From: Spirodela intermedia
Lineage: Eukaryota; Streptophyta; Magnoliopsida; Alismatales; Araceae
Direction of reading: 5' to 3'
Assembly: GCA_902729315.2 (NCBI GenBank)
Contig: LR746277.1
Span: forward strand, 2,795,001-2,859,000
Length of the DNA stretch: 64,000 nt
Part shown: one piece after another, positions 1-12,120 of the stretch
Layout: every line of letters begins with the position of its first letter
How positions within the stretch are numbered: position 1 is the first letter of the stretch
Translations under genes and position numbers: made by a program
The notes under the pieces: model-generated
The model's input: only the letters and a program-made list of their open reading frames with translations
The model's database searches: none
Told to the model about the DNA's origin: nothing

Positions 1-870
1 CATCATATTGAGTGTATTGAATAGTTTTAATTCATATAACAGGAAGTTCCTTAGTTGAGGTACTTTCCCTTTAGGCTTGTTTTCTAATCTTTGCCATATT
101 TTTTACTTTCATGTTGAGATAACTTTTACAGTCCATTTCCTTCAACATAAATATATCTAAACCATGGCACTACTGGTCAATGGACAACTCTACACCTAAC
201 GCAACCAATAATAATTTCTTTTATACATGTTTTATAGTAATATGATAAATTGCAACCTGTTTTCAAAAAAATTCATTGAACTAAGAAGTATCATTATGAT
301 CTGCATCATTAATTCTAGGAATGCAAAAGCATAGTGGCATGTTGTATTTATTTAACTTGGTAGTCATAGAAGCTAAAACTATTATGGCATTTTTTAGAGT
401 GTTACATGCATCATGTTTTGATAATGACAAAAAAGCTTTATTAGATCGAATTACACTTTAGTTCAAAATATACACAAGATGTGAATGCTTAAATGTAACA
501 AGTAATAATAAAAATAGCTTATATAAGAAATCATTGAACACACTGTTGATCAATAATATAGAACTCATTCATATATGTGTTTGATATCATTGTGTGAAAC
601 CACTAAATTAGATATTTTTGAGAAATATGTCAATATTTATAGAATATGTCATATTACAAAAGTAATGATGAGCACATCAAGAATTATGTGCTAACAAGAC
701 ATAAACTATGAGTATGAAAGCATATTAAGTCATATTTTTTAGATCATAATATATCAGTTGTTACTTTTGAGTGGTTTGATATTGTTTTAATCAACTGAAT
801 TCAGATCATTTATTTAGTCATATAACTTTTTAGATAGTAAATAATTATATATTTTAAATTATTTTAGATA
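1..870. other. AT-rich intergenic stretch, no gene seen
   Basis: Strongly AT-rich sequence with no open frame of useful length and no recognisable repeat end. It runs up to the target-site duplication of the solo LTR that follows. I see nothing functional in it. Confidence 0.6.
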
Positions 871-875
871 TCTTA

Positions 876-2517
876 TGACGTGACTCAGTCATTGTATATT
901 AAATCACGCAAATATAAAATTTATAAAACTAGAAAATACGAATTTTCGGATATTTAGAAGTATTTCTGAATAAATCTATCAATTATAATTCAATAAAACT
1001 TCCCAAAATAGCGGTACTTTTCGAGGCCGATCACAGGGATGTAATATAATATCTGGTAATTATTTCGAATTTTTCTCAATGAATACGATTTTCTATGAAT
1101 TTTATACTAGGAAATGAAAAGGAAATATATTTAAAATTCACAAAAAAGAAGGAAATAAGGGTGCAGACGTCAAGATGACGTCAGCGCTCGGCGAACGCGA
1201 ATCGGGCAGAAACAGAGTTCCGCCCGGCGATTCTTACAAAAGCGATTACAGACGATTTAGTTAATCAAATTAAGATCTGTAAAAGTCGGAAGAATCGTAA
1301 TAGAACAAACTATATTTTGGTAAATTAAAATCACAAAAAGTATCACTAAATGAAGCGTAAAGTAAGTTTGAAAGCAGGAAAATAGAGTTCCGGCGTCACG
1401 ACGGCGATGCGTCGGCGATGCACCGGAATCTTGAGCGTTTGGGAGGATCGTCGTGCAGTGTCCACGGCCTCGAAGGCTCTCCTTAGGCAAAGACAACGTG
1501 GGCAATCTCTAGATCTTCTCGCGAAGTCTAGAAATTAATGAAATGGGTCGCCAAGTCGTCTCCGGCGGCTGTCACCCGGCGGAGCAGAAAAACGGCGACT
1601 TTGCAGCTCTCCGACAGTTGTCACCCGAGGGAGAGGAGCTGGATGGAGGTGGGGCGTGTGTCAGGGAGCTTCATCCTCAGGTCCGCGCAGCAAGAGGAGG
1701 CTCTTCATCGCATCTGGTACGCTCTCAGGAGGTGGCGACTCGTCTCCCGGTGGATCGTCCTCTTCCCGACGACGGCTTGTTCGTCGATCAATCGGAGATG
1801 ATTTACTTGATGGATTCGCGATCCTTTTATCGCGAATCGTTCAGCAATTTTAGTAGCAATGCTCCGCGAATCGCGTTGACGAGATTTTCGCCGATGATCC
1901 AATGATTCTGGTTGCTTAATCCTTCACCGGTGATCTGCAGGAAAGTCGCGATAATCAGATAAAAATATATGAATTTTGACTTTGGGAGGATTCGAACCTG
2001 TTCCAGTTGTCCGCCCCTTCTGAGGAAGGTGTGACGCGGGTTTAGTCCCACATTGGTTGTGCGCCGATTTTTCAGGCAAATATATAGTAATGTTAGCTTT
2101 CTAGGCAAAGTCTTTTCTCTCGCGTGTATGACCACTCCTTGCCCCACAGCCGGCTGGCCACCGGTGACGTGGAAGGGGAGTGGCGCACACGTGCCCCTAC
2201 CGGTCCAAGCCGCTCGAGCCCCTACTTGCGGCTACTCCCCGACTGAGCTTCCGACCCGCTTGCGGGCCCGGCTGGCTGGCGGGTCCCCCCTATTTTGCAA
2301 TATTTTAGTTTTATTTCTTTTTCTTCATTTATCTCAAAAGTAAGACTATAAAAATCATATAAATTCATATAAAATCACATAATTACCCAAAAAATCACAT
2401 TAATCAACTGAAAACCACTTTTCACACTTTAACATAAATATAAGTCTATTTATCACGAGTTAAGGCTAAAACTATATTATTTACTAATTATTAACTCATG
2501 ATAATGAAGACTTATCA
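876..2517 (-). mobile_element. Solo LTR, copy R1 of a ~1.64-kb Ty3/gypsy LTR family
   Basis: On the plus strand the repeat opens TGACGTGACTCAG and closes GACTTATCA, so it has the TG..CA ends of an LTR. It is flanked by a perfect 5-bp direct repeat TCTTA at 871-875 and 2518-2522, which is the target-site duplication. No internal retrotransposon sequence adjoins it, so it is a solo LTR left by LTR-LTR recombination. The same sequence recurs at 45554-47193, 49455-51077 and 53009-55485. The copy at 49455 is joined through a purine tract to gypsy reverse transcriptase on the minus strand, which assigns the family and the orientation (LTR sense is minus). Open frames of up to 120 codons inside (for example 1543-1905) recur as decayed relatives in other copies and are not taken as genes. 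Confidence 0.93.
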
Positions 2518-2522
2518 TCTTA

Positions 2523-5500
2523 CATCACCAAAATCATTATTATAGATATTGAGATCATCACTCAAGTTATTGACTTGATGATCCTATTTTATTTGAGATG
2601 ATTCAATTTAGATTTGAATGTGAAATTACCATCTTATCTATTATCAGCATTGCTTTAATGATAATTGGATCCTTTTTAGCTCTGCTCTTATGACAGAGCC
2701 TTCATAATGGATAAATATGAATTGACATAATTTAGATATAAGTTTTAACTTATAAAGAAATCATGTGTTGATTTCTCCCAAGGATATTTGAACTAACTTA
2801 AGGATATGTCATATTATTTTCTTAGTTATTTTAATTATTCTTATTTTAGAGAAAATAATTGATGGAAAATTATGAATATTTGAGAAAAGTTTGATACGAG
2901 ATTTATCTTTTAATACCATTGTATTTCAATAGAAATATTAAGACACAATATTTATCTTTTATACCTTAGCTATCTTTAGCAAGCATTAAGTCCTTATGGT
3001 AGGAATTTGAAGGTACACAGTGGAGCTTGTGGTGACCATTTAAACAATGTAAAGACATTAATATGAGGAATGCAAGACCATTGAATGACCCTTTTTGACT
3101 CATTCAACACTTAAAGAGCCTTCAATCCATTGATACCATTTTGACAAGAAGAGGACAACAACTACACATTAGTATTCATCATCCTCTTCATGGAAGATCT
3201 AGAAACACTAAAGTCTACGTCATCTCCAAAGAACTACCCATAGTAAAAAAAATCAATATCTATTGTGTGACAAACTAGTGATTGAATCACATTTAATCAC
3301 CTATTGAAGCTATCCTGTTGAATAGTTTTTGACCATCTACAATTTTGAATTTAGAAGAGAATTTTTAGATGAAATTATGTGAGAGCTGTGAGCCTATTAA
3401 TCAACTGTGTAATCTAATAATCAGTACTTGTAGAACCCAAGAATAAAGCTGTTCTTGTAGGGTGGACATAGGTACTGAACTGAACCACTATAAAAATTAG
3501 TTAGTTTTATGTAGTTGTTAAGTTAGAGAAGTCGTAGAAAAGTTACTCGTACTAAAGTAGGACTTATGTAAAAGGATTTAGGAACATATCAATTCAACAC
3601 TCCCTCATGATTGTACTGAAACTTGAGGCCCAACAATATTTAGAAGCATTTCATATAGTGTGTTGATTTTCTAATCAACTAACCTACATAATATTTTCAT
3701 AATTGTTTTTAATAAAACTATATAAATTCTAGGCATTGTGAAGTACAAAGCAAAGGGGGGTGAATTAGATTTTTTTGGGTTCTCTATTATTTACTAGTCA
3801 TCAATGTTTTGCATTGGTTAAACTACTGCTCCTACTCTATTCTCAATGCACAACATCCTTAGGTTTTACGAAATCTGTAGTGAAGTACATTGAATGTCAA
3901 GTTCTGAACTAGAGTTAATTGAATATGACAACGTTCTTAGTATGAGGATATAAAATTACCTACTGAAATATTTCCTTATATATGATTTAGTACTCCAAAA
4001 CCTTGTATTTGGAAAACCTTGCAGAATATCCAAATGAATGGATATTTAAGCCATTGAAAAAAAAATTAAGATATACACTATTCAATAGTTATTCTTCTAC
4101 CTCAAATTCTTTTTGTTTTGCATCATTCTTTTCAATGTTAACTTTTGTTGATTGTGAGAATGCGTGGTCCAAATGTTTTGGTCCTAGAGTGCTGGAGAAT
4201 GCAGTCTACAAAGGAATTATAGAGACATACAAGAATTGGTGTGCAACATCTCAATTCTCACTTTTCTCATATCCGCACACAACAATGAGAAAAACAACCA
4301 GTAAGACCATTCTTATTATTGTGCAGTCTAATGTGCTGCATGACTGTAGGATATGTTGCACATTTGATACTCTCAATATAGTTGATAATTATATCATTTA
4401 TATGTGTTTAACTGGATTACTTCTAACTACCAATTACCGTGTTACCCCTATTGGTGGTCTGGGTGAGTTTTCAATGTGGAGAAATAATGAGACAGTTCAA
4501 ACTATTCCACTTGGCACAAGGTTGGGCAAACAAGAGACAGATCTCCAAATCGTGTTGGGAGGAAGATTCTAGCCTTATTCACTATCATGATAGCCTGTAC
4601 TTATTGATTGTCTCAATTGCAGCTCTCCATTCCCTACCCAAGTGTGAGATGATGAGCCAAGTCCAAACTTGGTCCATTGAGACTGAGTCAACTCTAAAGA
4701 TGAGGCCATAAATGATTGATAGAATATTTCAAGCTAGAAGTTGTGGTGGACTGATTTCTATTGAAGGGAAACCTCGTGTATTAAGAGGATGGTACATCAA
4801 ACTCTGAAACTATAAGAATAATTTACGAGTTTCATGGAATGTTATTACTTGGCTTTTAGTAGCTTTTGTGAATCAGAACATACAAGATTTATCCACATTG
4901 CTTCAATTACTATTTCTCTAGCTGTAGCTGGTAAAATGTTGATCAAATAAAATCGTTTTTGCTAAATTGGAAGAAATCTTACTCAATAGATCTCATTTAA
5001 AGCTCTTTAAGACAAGTGTAATGCTCTATTTTTTGTTTTAGCTTTTCAAAAGAACAAATCAATGAATGAAATGGAAAGCAAAGTTCTCTTTATTTAGTAG
5101 TGGCACATGTTTAATTAATATTTTAATATGCCCTATTACTTACCTAGAAACATCTTAAACCTGTTGTATCATGTGATTGGTGTCGAATTTAATCTAAGTT
5201 ATCAAACCACCTATATGTGCTGGATAAAATATTCAGTATCAATATTATCTAGTTTTGTTCACTACAATATTTGCAGCTGGATAGGCAAGAAAGTTTGAAT
5301 ATGTGGGTGATAAACAACATAGATTTCGATGATCACTATGTTTTATCTCATAACAAGATGGCTGCATATGCACTAGGTTAAATAGATATTCTTACCCAAC
5401 TACCATTCCAATTGATGCAACAGGCCACAATGTGGTTCACTCTTGTAACTATCCTCCTCTCTACCATATCTATGAATAAAGTTTTGATCCTTTCAGCTGG

Positions 5501-6359
5501 ATGGGGAACTTCTCCATGTGTTTGGGTATCAATAGAAGTCTATGCAGTTGTTTCCACCCTTATTAAGCTAAGGGACTTCATTTTCACATTTCTAACAATA
5601 AATTCCTTTCTCCAAAGAATTGCGATTATTATTAGTTTGAATTTTGAAATTAAAACTAAGGACATTGACTTACTATAACATCATTTGTTGAAGTCCTTAA
5701 ATTTGTATATCATTATACAACTCTAGTTAAATTATTTTGACACAAGTACATGTAAAATCATAAAAATCAATGAAGCTATAAGTACATTGGTGTTCATCAC
5801 TGATGCTTGCAATCAACAATTCAATGCTAAAGCATAGCCTTGAAAAGACTAGGTGGATTGAACTATCTGAGTAGGGAATGATTATAAAATAACAAAGATA
5901 GTAGCGACTCAGTTCAAACATATGCATGAATCATTAGCATGGCTTCTAAAGTGTAGACCTTCATGGCCTAGACTAGTATGGTGATGCACAGCACTATAAG
6001 ATCCATCAAAAAGGTGTCAATATCCACTTCTTCTTTAGATGCCTACTCTTTGTTATTATTTAGATAGAGGATCACTGAGTAAGTTTAAATCTCTTAACAA
6101 TATTAAGTAGTAATAGTTTGCTTGGTCCGGTTGCAAAGGAGACAAACCAAATAGTTATGAGAAATTCAGTTTAGAGATAGTGCCTCACCGAAGTTAGAAT
6201 GTAGCTTGGTTGTCATAAACGCAATCATAGACATATTTATGCTCAACCACAAGAACGATGCACATATTTATAGCCACATTGTACAATTTGACTAATCTAT
6301 CCATGGTGGCACATTTGATCTAGTTATAAATATCCACCCAATTGTCCAAAAAAATATAA
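2523..6359. other. AT-rich stretch with old repeat debris, no supported gene
   Basis: No family can be recognised in most of it. At about 3445-3620 a run including gtagggtggacataggt, a weak match to the R-U5 part of Ty1/copia LTRs (promoter-proximal 'gtggacgtagg' type), suggests a copia LTR fragment; confidence in that is low. The longest open frame, 4003-4572, begins at a TTG; the first ATG is at 4136. Its product of about 145-189 residues matches nothing I know and has no typical gene context, so I do not call it a gene. Confidence 0.4.
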
Positions 6360-6364
6360 TAGTT

Positions 6365-6837
6365 TGATAGGTCCTTGTCAATCTTGACAAGAATTCACTG
6401 CAAAGAATGGCAAATCGAGTTTATCTAAGGTGATGGAAGGAAGGAAATGGACAAAGATTATTCCAAAAAATTCAGATTAATGATTTTACTAATGACAAGT
6501 GGGTGCATCCATCTGAATCAGGCTGAGAGTCAAAACAATAGAACAACTAGTGTTCAAGAATCAAGAAACAAGGTAGATGACTAAATTCAAAGGGGTCAAC
6601 CTTCAGACTTCCCTCTTTGCCTCTCGTTCTTCTCTATAGCCAATTATAAAGGTAGTGAATTCCAAAATTTCCTGTACATAACATCTGTGAATTCAATTTG
6701 AAATTCCCGTGATTTCCTCTAGCTCGAGCTCCTCAGCAACCTACCTTACTTTGGGTGTCCTATTGTCACCTTCTCTCTTTTACCTTAGAGCTCAATGCCC
6801 TTTCTTTCATTGACTATTTAATGCAAGGATTGCATGA
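6365..6837 (-). repeat. 3' LTR of the 6365-11340 gypsy element
   Basis: Aligns along its length with 10878-11340, for example the shared run around 'aggatggcaaatcgagt'. It starts TGATAGGTCC and ends near GCATGA on the plus strand. It has drifted more than the other LTR in CpG and CHG sites. Confidence 0.85.
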
Positions 6838-7010
6838 GTACTCCCCCTAGAAAACCCACCTTGTTCTCAAGGGAGAAATTGGGGAATTAGAGGCTAAGCT
6901 TCCATGGGCTTTCCCACATTACTTTTAAATCCATAAGTCTATCCCATAGGGCTATAACTTCTATATCATGGGGCATCTAACATACCTAAAGGTCCCTTGA
7001 TATCATAGCC
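6838..7010 (-). pseudogene. Integrase C-terminal (chromodomain-like) end and polypurine tract of the gypsy element
   Basis: The minus strand reads as the last part of a chromovirus integrase: a V-x-W motif, W-E-x-P-W, then the F-P-x-F-x-L-E-x-K-V signature seen at the end of these polyproteins, with stops. It is followed by a G-rich purine run (plus strand CTCCCCCTAG, 6841-6850) right against the LTR, as expected for the polypurine tract. The rest of the integrase is missing. Confidence 0.7.
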
Positions 7011-8690
7011 TAATAATTCTTTATTATAAGTTACTAATTAATTAATAATAAATTTTAAGCATTAATTCATGATAAATAGGCTTATATTTATGTTAAATTT
7101 TGAAAAATAATTTTTAATTAGTTAATATGAACTTTTGGCTAATTATATGATTTTATGTAAATTTATATAATTTTATAATTATATTTTTGAAATAAATAAA
7201 AATAAATAAAAATAGAGAAAAAGGGAGGGGACCTGCTGACTAGTTAGGCCTACAAGGGGGTCGGAAGCATAGTCTGGCAAAGATGTGAGTAAGGAACTCA
7301 AGAAACTAAAGATCAGTGAGGACACATGTGCATCACTCTCCTTCCACATCATTGGTGGCTAGCCAAACATGGGGCAAAAGAGTGGTCATATGTATGTGAG
7401 AGAAAGAGAGTTATTGGTTAGAGAATTTTATATCACTTTATATTTATCTCAAAACTTGAAAAATAATTGATGTTGGAATAAACTTTCTCAGATCTTCTTA
7501 TAATGTTTTTAATTATTTTAATACCTACAATATCTCTAGTTTGTGAGAAGTAGATACCCTTATGATGTCACCTTATAAGGGTATTTACATACTTATTTCA
7601 CTCTCTCTCATATAGGCAAGGAACTAGAGAGGGCTCGAATTCTACTAGAGTCAAAAGTCATATTTTTATCTGATTAAATTATAATTTTTTTGTTAAGTAT
7701 TAGTCAATGATTAACTCATTAAATTGCTCAATTATTAGTGAAAATGTCATCAACATGATTTGTAGAGTATTTTTATTAAATTACTAAATGATTTTGGATA
7801 AAAAAATTATGAATCTATTAAATAAATTATCTTCAATTGATTGGGAAGAGAATGGTCTATCGAAAGACAAGTTGTCACCTTTTGAGAACGTACTAGATGT
7901 AATGAAGAACCTCCTTTTATTGCTTGAACTTGAGGATAAAGTTCCTTAAAATATGCCTCACCTTCATTTAGCTTATCTTTGTCAAGTAACAGCCATCATA
8001 GATCTGCAAGTCATCAATGCTCCACTGAGTGATAGCCTCTATAGATAATTCATCGACCCAACTCATCAATTTCTAGACTTCATAAGAAGATCTAGAGATT
8101 GTCCATGTCATCTATGTCTAAGTAGAGCCTTTAAAGCTGTCGATATTACATGATAGTTTCCTTAAAAGCCTAGGATTTTGATACATCACCGCAGTAACAT
8201 CGAAACTTTATTTACTATTTTTAATTAGTTTATTCTTCCACTATTATTTTATAAAATTCAAAAGGAAATCTAAAGAATACACAAGTCGTCCATGTCCAAG
8301 AAGAATCTTTGAGGCTATAGACATTGCATGATAATCATCTCAAATGCTCAAAATTCTGACGCATTACTACGATGATGCTATAATTCTATCTTACCTATTT
8401 TAAAGTAGTTTAATTTTTAGATTAATGATATTTTTCTTTATTCTAAGTTTCAAATCTCTTCTTTAGTCAATTATGATTCTTTTGATATTTATAAATCTCA
8501 ATTTCATCTATTGAATCGTCTGTAATCATTTACGTAATAATTACAAGGTAAAACTTTATTTTTGTATAAATCATCATTCTTAGGGTGCCAATGTCATCTT
8601 GATGCCAGCAGCCAAATTTTTTCTTTCTTGTAAATTTTCGAATAAATTTCTTTTGAATATTTATTCTGAAAAAAATATAAAAACATTCTT
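7011..8690 (+). mobile_element. Old LTR copy R5 of the 1.64-kb family, nested, opposite orientation
   Basis: The sequence from 7011 matches the reverse complement of the 876-2517 LTR starting from its 5' end (taataattctttatt against tgataagtcttcatt). It can be followed through the G+C-rich middle (7230-7400, with 'caaacatggggcaaaagagtggtcat') to the region equivalent to the LTR's 3' quarter near 8500-8690 ('gaatcgtctgtaatca', 'atgtcatcttgatg'). The last ~300 bp cannot be matched. It lies between the RNase H and integrase remnants of the 6365-11340 element, so it inserted into that element. Very decayed, the oldest looking copy in the window. The right edge is approximate. Confidence 0.65.
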
Positions 8691-8779
8691 AGGGCTTGAC
8701 TCACTATATCTATGAGTTAGCTTGGTTTTCTTGTGTAAGCTGTTAGAGTTTGAGTAATTTTGACTTGGTAAATTCTATA

Positions 8780-9820
8780 AATATAAGTTCAAAGTCCTGT
8801 GGCCTCCATGATAGTGTAGTTTTCTGGTTTTCAGTTCCCACTTTGAAGCGAATCTTGAAGTCAAAACTAAGAATTTAGTGAGCCATTTCTAATGGTTAGG
8901 CATCACTTGTCGTTGCTCCAAGATGAACTTCTCTAGTTAGTGTAGAAAATAAATTTATGATCAATGACTTAATGATGCCATTTCAGAACTACAAGGACCA
9001 CAACCATTAGTCCATGCTTGAAAGCTACAAATGATTGGAAATTGACAACACTTGACTAAAGAATGTGATGAGTTGTTTCTATTGTATGGGAACAGCACCT
9101 AGGCCTATGCCCAACACATCAGTTTCCAATTCAAACTGATTTGAGAAATCCAGAATGGTGAGAACTAGTGTGGTTGTTGGCACCCATTTGAAACAGATGA
9201 AGGCTGCATTTGCAACTGCTCCCCATCATAATGTTGGATGAAATGGTGTTAATATCCCATGAGACCTAAGAACCAATGGAGTTGTTTCAAATTCTGATAC
9301 AGAGGCAAGTTAAAGATGGTTCAGATCATCCCTTTAGTCTATTTTCATACTGCAGGTAGAGACCTAGTTGCCCAAATACCTCATGTTTTTTTTTGCCTAA
9401 AAAGTTTCTCCCTTTGTTTTTTGGCCAAAAAAATTAATGTGTAATTGATGGTCATGGAGTAAGGAAAAAACCTAAGTCAGGTGCCATTGATATTCCTCTT
9501 CGTTGGAGTTGAAGTTCAATATATTGTCGAAGAAAATAAGTATGAAACTCCGAAAAAAGTCACAGAAAATTATGTTCATTAGAGCTTGGAATGTTGCTGG
9601 CACAGTGCAGAGATAGAATGGTAGCACTAGGAACTCATAGTGGTCATCTTGAGTGTAAAAAGTTATTTTTGACACGTCCTCTTTGATAAGGATCTAGTGA
9701 TACCTTCATTCCAAGTAAATTTTCAAAAAAGTGACTGCACCATGAACTTCATTGAGCAGCTCATCCATGATAGGAATTGAGAAATGATCCAGAACAATAA
9801 TCTTGTTGAGCACTGTATAA
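8780..9820 (-). pseudogene. Gypsy reverse transcriptase-RNase H remnant
   Basis: On the minus strand one meets, in order, the RT N-terminal part (I-x-V-x-D-x-F-x-I-P-I-x-D-E-L-L type, about 9815-9720), the central part with H-Y-E-F-L-V-L-P-F and A-T-F-Q-A-L-M-N, the catalytic box as F-F-D-N (normally Y/F-x-D-D, so the last Asp is lost), then the RNase H stretch ending with the Q-K-W-L-T-K and V-G-T-E-N signatures near 8830. Several stops and frame changes are visible. It belongs to the 6365-11340 element. Chromovirus-like by sequence feel. Confidence 0.82.
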
Positions 9821-9999
9821 TATATGACAAAAATACAAAATATGATAAGTAAAAATGTCAAAAATCCTTTTGTAAACAAAATACCAGTGCACTAATTCTC
9901 ATAAAAGGATCAATACCAAACCTCTAATTAGGAGGTTTGATGTTATTCCTTCATCAAGCCCATACACTAAGTCAAAAAGCACTAAATTGGGCTTGTAGC

Positions 10000-10852
10000 T
10001 CTTGAATCATCTTTCATACTCTATTGATCTCAGTTCTATGTTTTTGGTTTCAACCTTTTGCATTGTGCACATAATGGCTTTCAAGCCTTTCTGATGAAGC
10101 AAGGTAACTTCGACACAATTTTTTCTTTTCAATCCGTTGAGAAATGCGTTCTTAAGGACAGGCTCATATTTTTTTCTGATTACGGCAGCCATCAGATTGA
10201 ATTCCTCACGGTATTCGGTTATGGATCCGCATTGTTTGATGTTTTGAAATAACTTGTAAAAAGAAGTTGCTTGATTGTCATTGAACCTCTCAAGGATCTA
10301 CTTGTGGAGATCCTCCTAGCTGTGAAAATTTCCTTGATCTGCTGTCCACCAGAACCACATCAGAGCTCTCCCTTCCAAGTTCATGCTAGTAGTAGGAAGT
10401 TTTTCGTCTACCAGAAGCTTGTGAATGAAGAAATAAAGCTCCACTCTCTCGGCTGTCGCTGCTGAAGAGGAGCATTACAAGCTTCTTGGCTAGAGTATGC
10501 CACCTGCTAGAACAATTGGAAAAGTTGCAGTGCACTGTGATTTGTCGATGTCGGTTCGTGATTCATGAATGGTTAGAGTGTCCCGCTGACTCGAGGTTAG
10601 TGTTGACTGCTCGCGGTCAGTGGCGTTGGCACCCCTGTTTGGCGGCAATGGATCCAACGACAGGTGTGGACTTGGAGGTCTGATCTACTATCGTAGATCA
10701 TCGAGCACTCGAGCAATGAGTTCCAACTGTTGGAACACAGCGACTTCCTATTCTACGAGCTCTAGTTCCCGCTTGATGTGAGGAACATGACGGTAGATTT
10801 CTTCGATGTTGCATTCTAGTTGTTCAACCCTGTCACTGACCTTAGGAGGCAT
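10000..10852 (-). pseudogene. Gypsy gag remnant (retrotransposon gag domain)
   Basis: The minus-strand frame starts at an ATG at 10852, 22 bp beyond the LTR edge and just after the primer-binding site, and opens M-P-P-K with a coiled-coil-like N-terminus. Around 10480-10300 it carries the plant gag signature (D-E-K-L, L-E-G-x-A-L-x-W, a Trp-rich stretch), and at 10190-10010 the A-F-L-N-G-L-K and V-x-L-L-H-x-x-G-L run typical of the gag C-terminal lobe. Frame interruptions are present. No zinc knuckle and no protease is seen before the RT remnant, so the middle of the polyprotein is deleted. Confidence 0.75.
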
Positions 10853-10861
10853 GACTTGAAT

Positions 10862-10874
10862 GATTCTAATACCA
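10862..10874 (-). other. Primer-binding site, initiator-Met tRNA type
   Basis: The minus strand reads TGGTATTAGAATC three bases inside the 5' LTR. This is a mutated form of TGGTATCAGAGC, the usual plant primer site complementary to initiator methionine tRNA. It fixes the LTR edge and the orientation of the element. Confidence 0.75.
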
Positions 10875-10877
10875 AAC

Positions 10878-11340
10878 TGATTGGTCCCTCTCAATCTCGA
10901 CAGGAATTCACCACAAAGGATGGCAAATCGAGTCGAACAAAGGTGATGGAAGAACGAAATGGACAAAATTTATGTCAGAAATTCAGAATAATGACTGAAC
11001 TGACAGCAAGGGGGCCCGTCCATGTGGATCGAGCTGAGACTCAAACAAATAGAACAACAGGTGATCAAGCAATAGGGTAAATGACCAAATTAGAGTGGGT
11101 CAACCTCCAGTCTTATCTCTCTACCTCCCGTTCTTCTCTGTAGCTGATTATTAAGGCAATGAAGTCCGGGATTTTCTGTAAATATCATTTATGCATTCAA
11201 TTCGAAATTCCTATGATTTCCTCCATCTCGACCTCATCGGCAACCTACCTTGCTTTAGGCGTCCTACTGTCAGCTTCCCTCCTTTGCCTTAGGTTCGATG
11301 TCCTTTCTGTCAGCAACTGTTTAATGCGAGGAGCGCATCA
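10878..11340 (-). repeat. 5' LTR of the 6365-11340 gypsy element
   Basis: Starts TGATTGGTCC and ends GCGCATCA on the plus strand. It pairs with 6365-6837 and abuts the primer-binding site. Better preserved at CpG sites than its partner. Confidence 0.87.
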
Positions 11341-11681
11341 TAGTCGTCATCTCTGGGCTCTGCATACCTTTGCTCGTCTCAATCGCAAATAAATGCATTG
11401 GCCAGGTGCAAAAGGTTGATAAATCGCAAGTAAAACGATGCCGTAGCCGCGCATGCTTCTCTCACGCTTCTGCTTGAGAACCTGTTTCCCAATCCTAGTG
11501 CATGGTCTGAAGGATGGCATGGGGAGTAAGAGTTCAGGGCTTATTTGACTATGGAAACAAAGGGTACGAGAAAGGACCGACGGTTGAGATGGGTCAAGAA
11601 CAAAGAGAGGATCGAGAGGGAGGAGGGTTTGAAGAGGCCAAGAGATATAGATAGATGGATAGACGGATAGATAGAGTGAGA

Positions 11682-11716
<35 letters not shown>

Positions 11717-12120
11717 CGATGGTGCAATAATAAGTTCGGGCTTCACAGCATAAAGGGTCAGTCCAACGCAAGCCCTGAAGTAGGCCCAAATATGCAACAA
11801 ACATGAGACATGCTTTGGTGAACAAGTACTGACTCCATGTGAGATGACATTTTTTGATGAACATCAGACCTTCTGAAGTAACAACTAACATCATTTGGCT
11901 GAAAGGTTTGCTATATCATGACTCCTGATTTAAAAGTAGATAAAGCCTACCGCTTAACACTCATTTACTATTCTATCTTATATCATACAAGGGGTCTAAT
12001 GGGGATGAGGAATATGTCAGATCAAGTAGTTTAAGAAAACCACTTTAAGTATTTTCTACTACACTGTTATGACCATAGCAAGAAATATTTTACATGCATA
12101 AATAAGGAGGATAAAGTGAG
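11341..12120. other. Intergenic with compound microsatellite (11637-11716)
   Basis: Contains a run of GATA-like units, then (GT)n, then (GA)n between about 11637 and 11716. The Leu/Ser/His-rich minus-strand frames over this stretch are translations of the simple repeat. Nothing else is recognised. Confidence 0.8.

Larger units (their letters stand above)
6365..11340 (-). mobile_element. Ty3/gypsy (chromovirus-like) retrotransposon, complete outline, decayed
   Basis: Two related ~465-bp terminal repeats (6365-6837 and 10878-11340), both with TG..CA ends on the plus strand, bracket minus-strand gag and pol remnants. The flanking 5-mers are TAGTT (6360-6364) and TAGTC (11341-11345), a target duplication with one change. 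Reading on the minus strand the order is 5' LTR, primer-binding site, gag, [protease lost], reverse transcriptase, RNase H, [most of integrase lost, foreign LTR nested], integrase C-terminal end, polypurine tract, 3' LTR. Many stops and frameshifts mean it cannot move by itself. The RT resembles chromovirus-type plant gypsy elements (Reina/Tekay-like); the exact lineage is inference. Confidence 0.88.

Noticed and set aside
1538-1905. Open frames of 65-120 codons on both strands in the GC-rich centre of the R1 LTR, and similar ones at 46329-46577 and 50119-50538
   Set aside because: They are the same LTR segment in three copies; frames shift between copies and the segment lies within a defined solo LTR.
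4003-4572. 189-codon frame
   Set aside because: Begins at TTG, not ATG; no recognisable protein; AT-rich repeat-like setting.
11347-11894. Minus-strand frames of 68-126 codons rich in Ser/Leu/His
   Set aside because: Translations of a GATA/GT/GA compound microsatellite.
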